A DNA stretch of 64,000 nt from SZUA-36 sp963774415 (GTDB lineage: Bacteria > Pseudomonadota > Gammaproteobacteria > Xanthomonadales > SZUA-36). The notes beneath the pieces are model-generated. The model was not told where the DNA came from and ran no database searches. It saw only the letters and a list, made by a program, of their open reading frames with translations. Below, piece by piece: positions 58,761 to 64,000 of this stretch (within the stretch, counting starts at the first letter, position 1; each line of letters starts with the position of its first letter). Location: the NCBI GenBank assembly GCA_963774415.1, contig CAVZEU010000005.1, forward strand, positions 1 through 64,000, given 5' to 3'. Made by a program: the position numbers and the translations under genes.

Positions 58761-59345
58761 TTAGACGGTGCCCGGCCGACGCAGCCGTGACGTCGCCAAC
58801 ACCGAATAAGTACTGCCGGAACGGTCAAGTTTGCTCCGGTAAAGCACGACTCGGTCGACCTCCAGGGAAATGTCGGCGGCCACATCAATCGCGGCACGAC
58901 CCGGCCTTGGCTGAGGCGTCCGCGCCAGCGTGATGTGGCTGCGAAATGGTTTCTGATCATGTGAGATTCGCTCGCGCTGCAAGAACCCGAGTGTGGTTGC
59001 GACGAGGTCGTTCATCGGCAGCGTCAGCTTCCCGGTCAGCGCGATGAGCCTGGCCGCCGGGTGCGGAAATCGTTGCAGCGACGTAAACCGGTACTGAAAC
59101 GCCTTCATGCATTCGTACACGGCCGGGAACCTCCTCGCGAGTCCCGCGCCGCGGGCTGCCGGCAACTCGCCGATGAAAGCCAGCGTCAGATGGCGCTTTT
59201 CTTCCGGTATCCAGCGCCAGGCGCGCGTGCCCGACACCGCGTTGCAAAGCAGATCATGGATCTGCCGTTGACAACGACCGCCAACGGGAACACCGATAAA
59301 AACCCTCAACGGCCGCCCACCCTGCTGCAAAGCCCGAGTCCGCAT
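58761..59345 (-). CDS. thpR: RNA 2',3'-cyclic phosphodiesterase / 2'-5' RNA ligase
   Basis: 194 residues. The two HxTx motifs that form the active site are HLTLAFIGE near 52 and HITLART near 136, the expected spacing for the 2H phosphoesterase superfamily. N-terminal LRVFIGVPV is typical; the first 12 residues are not conserved, but there is no later Met, so the start is kept. It opens 2',3'-cyclic phosphates in RNA to 2' ends and was first described as a tRNA-half ligase. Stand-alone. Confidence 0.9.
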   Translation of the reverse strand: MRTRALQQGGRPLRVFIGVPVGGRCQRQIHDLLCNAVSGTRAWRWIPEEKRHLTLAFIGELPAARGAGLARRFPAVYECMKAFQYRFTSLQRFPHPAARLIALTGKLTLPMNDLVATTLGFLQRERISHDQKPFRSHITLARTPQPRPGRAAIDVAADISLEVDRVVLYRSKLDRSGSTYSVLATSRLRRPGTV

Positions 59346-59400
59346 CCCGAAACCAGGTGCCCGGGCCCGGCCGGGCCGCGCTTCCCGTTTTCGGATTTCA

Positions 59401-59610
59401 TCACCTTTTCCGCTGCGCCCCGCGCACGGCCCAGGCGATGAGCGGCACCATCAGCAATACACCGGTCACGATCAGAACCGGCGCGACCTTTATCAACACC
59501 GGATAGCCGAAGTCGATACCGGTCAGGGCCATGATTCCCACCGCCAGCAACGCAGCGCCCAACAGGTCATACAACAAAAACGCCCAGGGCAGGGCGCGCG
59601 TTTTCCCCAT
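59401..59610 (-). CDS. small two-helix membrane protein
   Basis: 69 residues from the ATG at 59610; an upstream Met adds an unlikely Arg-rich stretch. Two hydrophobic helices (ALPWAFLLYDLLGAALLAVGI and VLIKVAPVLIVTGVLLMVPLI) with a short loop and a basic C-terminal tail. No known family. It follows the aminotransferase gene by 13 bp on the same strand, so the two are probably co-transcribed. Confidence 0.65.
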   Translation of the reverse strand: MGKTRALPWAFLLYDLLGAALLAVGIMALTGIDFGYPVLIKVAPVLIVTGVLLMVPLIAWAVRGAQRKR

Positions 59611-59623
59611 GTTTATCAACCTC

Positions 59624-60781
59624 CTAGATCCGCACCAGGCGTGCGGTCGCCTGGCGCAAAGTCGCTTCCCGCTTGGCAAAACATATCCGGAGCAGCCGCT
59701 GTTCGGGCGGTGTTTCGTAAAAGACCGATACCGGGATGACGGCCACGCCGTGCTCGGTGGTCAGGCGCCTGGCAAAGGCAGTATCGGCCTCGTCGCTTAT
59801 TTCACTATAGTCCAGCAACTGGAAAAATGTGCCTGCGGCCGGTGTGAACTTGAAACGGGATGGCCGCATCAACTCACAAAACAGGTCGCGTTTGTGCTGG
59901 TAGAAGTCCGCCAGCGACAAATGGTGTTGCGGGCAATCACGCAAAAAGTCGGCCAATGCGTATTGCATGGGTGTATTGGTGCTGAAGTTGATGAATTGAT
60001 GGATATGGAGAAACTCCTTCATCAATCCCTGCGGCGCCACGCAGTAACCGATGCGCCAGCCGGTGGCATGGTAAGTCTTGCCAAAGGAGAAAACGGCGAA
60101 CGCGCGCTGCGCCAGGTCGGGGTAGCGCAACAGGCTGAGATGTTGCCGGCCGTCGAAAACGATGTGTTCGTAGACTTCGTCGGAGAGCAGGAAGATACCG
60201 GTTCCGTCGACGATGTCGCGCAATGCCGCGATATCTCTCTCCCGCCAGTTGCTGCCGGTCGGATTGTGCGGCATGTTCAGTATGATCAGCCGGGTGTTCT
60301 GGTTGATACTGTCCGCAACCTGCTGCCAATCGATGTGAAAGTCGGGGCGGCAAAGCCGGATATGCCGGGTGATGCCGCCATTGAGTGTCACCGCCGGCGC
60401 GTAGGTGTCGTAGGCGGGGTCGAACACGATGACCTCGTCGCCCGGGCGGACCACGGCCGTGACCGCGCAGTAGAGGGCCTCCGTCGCGCCCGGCGTTACG
60501 GTCACTTCGTGATCGGGATCGACACGACACGCGTAAAGCGCGTGGACTTTTTCGGCGATCTGTTCGCACAGTTCCGGGACACCGTGCAAAGGCGCGTACT
60601 GATTGTGGCCGTGGCGGAGGTGGTAGGTGACCCTGTCCCGCAGCGCCGGCGGACCGTCAAAATCCGGGAAACCCTGTGACAGGTTGATCGCCCGGTGTTG
60701 CTGGGCCAGGCGCGACATGACGGTAAAAATAGTGGTGCCGGTGCCGGGCAGTTTGCCGGGAATGCGCCTATTCATATTCAA
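59624..60781 (-). CDS. ybdL: PLP-dependent methionine/aromatic aminotransferase (YbdL type)
   Basis: 385 residues, class I/II fold type I. INLSQGFPDFDGP near 32-44 is characteristic of the YbdL/kynurenine-aminotransferase-like group. The PLP site shows NMPHNPTGSNW near 170-180, LSDEVYEHIVFD near 198 and the Schiff-base Lys in FSFGKTYHATGWRIGY near 231. C-terminal RICFAK contains the substrate-carboxylate Arg. E. coli YbdL prefers methionine, phenylalanine and histidine as amino donors. Its start overlaps the end of the histidine kinase gene by 14 bp. Confidence 0.9.
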   Translation of the reverse strand: MNMNRRIPGKLPGTGTTIFTVMSRLAQQHRAINLSQGFPDFDGPPALRDRVTYHLRHGHNQYAPLHGVPELCEQIAEKVHALYACRVDPDHEVTVTPGATEALYCAVTAVVRPGDEVIVFDPAYDTYAPAVTLNGGITRHIRLCRPDFHIDWQQVADSINQNTRLIILNMPHNPTGSNWRERDIAALRDIVDGTGIFLLSDEVYEHIVFDGRQHLSLLRYPDLAQRAFAVFSFGKTYHATGWRIGYCVAPQGLMKEFLHIHQFINFSTNTPMQYALADFLRDCPQHHLSLADFYQHKRDLFCELMRPSRFKFTPAAGTFFQLLDYSEISDEADTAFARRLTTEHGVAVIPVSVFYETPPEQRLLRICFAKREATLRQATARLVRI

Positions 60782-63695
60782 TGGGCTTCTGCAACCACTT
60801 CAAAAGCGCCGCGAACAGGTTTTCCGGATTGACCGGCTTGGCGACAAAGTCATTCATGCCGGCCTCTTCGCAGGCGACGCGGTCATCCTCGAAGACATTC
60901 GCCGTCATCGCCAGTATGGGCAGGGTCGAAGCATGCCCATTGCCGAGCGTGCGGATGATCCGGGTGGCTTCCAGGCCGTCCATGTTGGGCATCTGCACAT
61001 CCATCAGCACCAGGTGGTAAGGGTTTTCCCTGACCTTATGCACGGCCTGTTCACCATCTTCGACCGTATCCACGGACAAATCCGCTCGTTCGAGCAGGGC
61101 TTTTGCCACTTCAAGATTGATCGCGTTGTCTTCCGCCAACAGGATACGCGCTCCGTTATGCCGGCTGCGCAATTGTTCTTCGGCATTCCCATTGTCGACC
61201 TTCGTCCTTGCCCGTGCCGTCTTCTGTCCGCGGCCCAGCGTCACCGTGAACCAGAATGTGCTGCCCTTTCCCGGTCGGCTGCGGGCACCGGTCTCGCCGC
61301 CCATCAGCCGCACCAGCCGCCGGGTGAGGACGAGACCGAGGCCGGTGCCGCCGTGCTTGCGCGTGGTCGACGCGTCCACTTGCTGGAACGGTTCGAACAG
61401 CCCGGCCAGCTGGCTGGTTTCGATCCCGATCCCGGTGTCGCTGACCTCGAAGCGCAGACGCAGATCGTCGGCGCCCTCGGCCTCCTTGATCGCACGCAGG
61501 GTGATGACGCCCTTGTCCGTAAACTTGACCGCATTGCTTACGTAATTGAACAGGGCCTGGCGCAGGCGCGTGGCATCGCCTTTGAGCCAGGGCGAAAAGT
61601 CGTACGCCTCGACATCCATCCGCAAACCCTTTTCCTCGAGTTGGTCACTGAACATTGAACGGGCCTGACCGAACAGCTCGTCGAGATTGAAGTCGACCAC
61701 TTCGAGCGCGACCTTACCCGCCTCGATCTTGGAAAGGTCCAGAATATCGTTGATGATGGACAAAAGGTGCGACGCCGCGACATTGATCTTGCTCAGCCGG
61801 TCGGCCTGTGCCGGCGTTGTCTGTTCCTGTTGCAGCAAATGGGTCAGACCAACGATGGCATTCATCGGTGTGCGTATTTCGTGGCTCATGTTCGCCAAAA
61901 ACGCACTCTTGGCGAGATTGGCGGCCTTCGCTTTTTCCGTCGCCTCGGCCAATTGCTCCGTGCGCGCACGGACCAGTTGCTCGAGGTTCTCGCGGTGCGC
62001 CTGCAATTCCGCGTCGAGCTGCTTCTTCTCGGTGACATCGACGTAGGATATGACCGCGGTCTTGCCTTCACCGACGTCCAGCATCGCCGCGTTGGCGATC
62101 AGGTTTCTTTCGTCGCCGTCCCTGGAATAGACGTCGAACGGGTAATCCCTGAGGAAGCCCTCCCTGATCAACTGCTGCACCGACTCGGACTGTGCACCCA
62201 AATCGACCCATTTGTTATCCGTAAAAATACTGACATTCAGTTCCTCGATGCTTTCGACCTCGTAAAGTTCAAGGCATTTCTGGTTGATTTCCAGGCGTTC
62301 ACCGGTTTCCAGGTTCAGTATCTGCATGGCAGTGGGGTGCGTATGGAACGCCTTGGAAAACTTCTCCTGGCTTTCTCTCAGCTTTCTTTCCGCCTGCCTT
62401 TCCTCGGTGATTTTCTGGGTCACACCCATGACCCTCGCCACCGCGCCATCGGCATCGGGGATCGGCACGAAATTCGAAGCGAATATCTCGTCTGCTGTGG
62501 TGCCATGGCCGGAAAACTCGAATTCCGAACCGCGGCCGGCAAACGCATCGCGAAGCAATGCACCGATTCGCTCCCGGTCCTTCGAATCCACCATGTCGAG
62601 GTAGGGTGTGCCGAGAACAGCGCGCTCGTCGCTCACGCCTATCATATCGAGGCCGCTGGCGTTGATGGCGACGACATCGCCGGATGAATCCACCTCGTGG
62701 ATGCACACTGGTGCGTGGTCCAGCAGCGTGCGGTAACGCGATTCGCTCAACTGGATTCTCGCCAGTGAATGGCCATAGGCCCTGGCGAACACGAGCAGGA
62801 AAACCGGGACCAGGACCAGCAGCGTGATCGCGAGGCTTATGACCAGCGGCAGGTGCTCGGCCAGTACTTCCCGCATAATGACCGACTCGGGCACACGTAT
62901 CGAGATCGCCGCCCCGAGCGATGCGCTGTAGGCAAAAACCGCGGCCTGGCGCTCGCCTGAATTGGGCGCGATCCAGCCGCTCCAGTCAGATTGGGATGCG
63001 AGCACTTGGGCCAACGTCGTCGCGCGCTGCGGCCGCCCTGCCGCACCGGCCTCGTCCCGGTACTCGCCATACAGTGAAACACCGGCGGTTGGCCGCGCGG
63101 AGGCGGCGCGCGCGTCGACTAACAGCAACCGGCTGTTTTCGAATTCGTGTTGCAGCCCGGCCCAGGTGACATCGATCAGGCGCATGCGTTCCGCGCGGCT
63201 GACCGACGCTGGCTGCTGATCGGCAAGCGCGGCCAACGATTGCGCCAGGCCCAGGTTTTCCTGGACCACGTCCTTGAACTTCAGTGCCTTTTCCTGCTTG
63301 TAGCTGTAATAAACCGTGACCGACGTCAGCGATACCATCAACGCCATAAGCAAGATCGCGCCGAGGTTGAACGTGGACGTTTTCTGCCGCAGCCGGGGTT
63401 CCACACCATCGGCAACGTCGCTGCCATGCGAACGCTTTGAGCGCCACAGCCTGGCCAGGCCGACCAACAAAAGGGTGGAAATCAAAAGCGCGGTTACTTC
63501 GACCGCGAGATCGACCTGTCTGACCCCGACGGCAGCCTCGTAAAAGCTGATTGCACGGCGCAGGCTCATCAACAGGACCGCGATGCTCACGGCTATCCAC
63601 GAGAGGCGCTCCGCTTTCCAGGAGATGAGCAGGGCGAAAACCGTGGCTGCCAATTGGGCCGCAAGCGACGCGGCGAGCACGTAGACACCCATCAA
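60768..63695 (-). CDS. hybrid sensor histidine kinase with two PAS domains and a receiver
   Basis: 975 residues. Membrane segments lie near 1-25, 30-48, 63-83, 110-128 and 285-304, enclosing a periplasmic region of about 150 residues. PAS domains span about 318-430 and 440-560. HisKA has the phosphoacceptor His605 in FLANMSHEIRTPM; HATPase_c shows NYVSNAVKFTDKG, VSDTGIGIE and GGTGLGL. The C-terminal receiver domain starts with ILLAEDN and carries Asp899 in LVLMDVQMP. No Hpt domain or partner regulator is visible in the window, so its output must be elsewhere. It overlaps the aminotransferase gene by 14 bp, probably coincidental coupling. Confidence 0.95.
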   Translation of the reverse strand: MMGVYVLAASLAAQLAATVFALLISWKAERLSWIAVSIAVLLMSLRRAISFYEAAVGVRQVDLAVEVTALLISTLLLVGLARLWRSKRSHGSDVADGVEPRLRQKTSTFNLGAILLMALMVSLTSVTVYYSYKQEKALKFKDVVQENLGLAQSLAALADQQPASVSRAERMRLIDVTWAGLQHEFENSRLLLVDARAASARPTAGVSLYGEYRDEAGAAGRPQRATTLAQVLASQSDWSGWIAPNSGERQAAVFAYSASLGAAISIRVPESVIMREVLAEHLPLVISLAITLLVLVPVFLLVFARAYGHSLARIQLSESRYRTLLDHAPVCIHEVDSSGDVVAINASGLDMIGVSDERAVLGTPYLDMVDSKDRERIGALLRDAFAGRGSEFEFSGHGTTADEIFASNFVPIPDADGAVARVMGVTQKITEERQAERKLRESQEKFSKAFHTHPTAMQILNLETGERLEINQKCLELYEVESIEELNVSIFTDNKWVDLGAQSESVQQLIREGFLRDYPFDVYSRDGDERNLIANAAMLDVGEGKTAVISYVDVTEKKQLDAELQAHRENLEQLVRARTEQLAEATEKAKAANLAKSAFLANMSHEIRTPMNAIVGLTHLLQQEQTTPAQADRLSKINVAASHLLSIINDILDLSKIEAGKVALEVVDFNLDELFGQARSMFSDQLEEKGLRMDVEAYDFSPWLKGDATRLRQALFNYVSNAVKFTDKGVITLRAIKEAEGADDLRLRFEVSDTGIGIETSQLAGLFEPFQQVDASTTRKHGGTGLGLVLTRRLVRLMGGETGARSRPGKGSTFWFTVTLGRGQKTARARTKVDNGNAEEQLRSRHNGARILLAEDNAINLEVAKALLERADLSVDTVEDGEQAVHKVRENPYHLVLMDVQMPNMDGLEATRIIRTLGNGHASTLPILAMTANVFEDDRVACEEAGMNDFVAKPVNPENLFAALLKWLQKPIEYE

Positions 63696-64000
63696 CCACT
63701 CACCCGTCTTGCAAAGGTAGGTTTACACGCGCAACCAGCGCTGGAAAATGTCATAGATCTGTTTTCAATGCACCGCAGACCGCTATGTCCTGCCTGACAT
63801 GCCGTCTGCATCCGGGTGATCAATTACACCCAAACAGCCCGCTCACGCGCTGGGTTCAGCGTTGTTCCCTGTGGACCCCCAATGGATAGAGTAAATTAAA
63901 AGCTGTTGCCTTGAAACTGTTAATAATTACGGGAATTCCTGGTGGTGCTTCCACGATCGCCTGGCGCTCAGCCGGTCAAGCTTTCCCGCCTGCGCAGCAT
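63696..64000. other. upstream region at the contig end (305 bp)
   Basis: Non-coding leader of the histidine kinase gene, becoming AT-richer near 63885-63935 (GAGTAAATTAAAAGC, TTAATAATTA), where a promoter for this or an off-window gene could lie. No gene or repeat recognised. Confidence 0.4.

Overview
The window looks like one contig from a GC-rich gammaproteobacterium, probably an aerobic or microaerobic heterotroph. The grounds are GC-rich codon use, a TonB-dependent receptor, an outer-membrane-type lipoprotein, E. coli-like YbdL/YciA/ThpR relatives and PsrB/NrfD-type oxidoreductase subunits. The assignment below class level is inference. No rRNA, tRNA, CRISPR array or replication origin was seen.

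Layout. (1) 1-4.3 kb is a scrambled accessory patch: a secreted hypothetical protein, a 146-bp copy of the 3' end of a flavin oxidoreductase gene, an IS91-type transposase, the tail of an IcmF-type mutase and the back part of a ThDP enzyme truncated against it, ending in a perfect 25-bp-arm palindrome. (2) 4.3-10.9 kb is an aromatic acyl-CoA operon: an FAD monooxygenase/Old-Yellow-Enzyme fusion, MarR, acyl-CoA dehydrogenase, a RidA relative and an OYE-family oxidoreductase. A perfect MarR-like palindrome sits at its head and a divergent hotdog thioesterase lies beyond it. (3) 11-20 kb holds a PCMT-erythromycin-esterase-like fusion coupled to an alpha-helical glycosidase-like protein, two membrane proteins, a HAD phosphatase, a TonB receptor and an MFS transporter. 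(4) 20-24.6 kb is a molybdenum hydroxylase (CoxM/CoxS/CoxL type) whose large subunit carries a fused CoxG-like domain. An AraC regulator lies beside it.

(5) 26-48 kb is the most unusual part. A forward block carries two tandem ketopantoate-reductase-like dehydrogenases and a creatinase-like M24 protein. A reverse block carries two tandem metallo-beta-lactamase-fold hydrolases. Next comes a long, tightly overlapped reverse operon: cytoplasmic Mo-bisMGD oxidoreductase, four-cluster ferredoxin subunit, NrfD membrane subunit, FdhD, EamA permease, two membrane proteins built from three copies of one HxH unit, CofE and CofD. A second reverse operon encodes an LLM-family (Mer/F420-like) oxidoreductase, a FAH-family enzyme, an M20 hydrolase, a PuuE-like deacetylase and an HMGL/LeuA-like lyase. 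Coupling of F420-polyglutamate and F420-0 synthesis genes to a Mo oxidoreductase in a proteobacterial context, with an LLM enzyme next door, suggests an F420-dependent catabolic system. (6) 48-52.7 kb is a second complete CoxM/S/L/G set running forward.

(7) 52.8-64 kb is more ordinary: small membrane proteins, an Ala/Asp-rich lipoprotein, a YciA-like thioesterase, a MAPEG protein, a sortilin-like BNR-repeat secreted protein, a 2'-5' RNA ligase, a YbdL-type aminotransferase and a hybrid histidine kinase. Non-coding elements of note are a 271-bp MITE-like element at 37728-37998 that supplies the stop codon of nrfD and an ATG for fdhD, a repeat family at 29.47-29.85 kb, and long inverted repeats at 11.0 kb.
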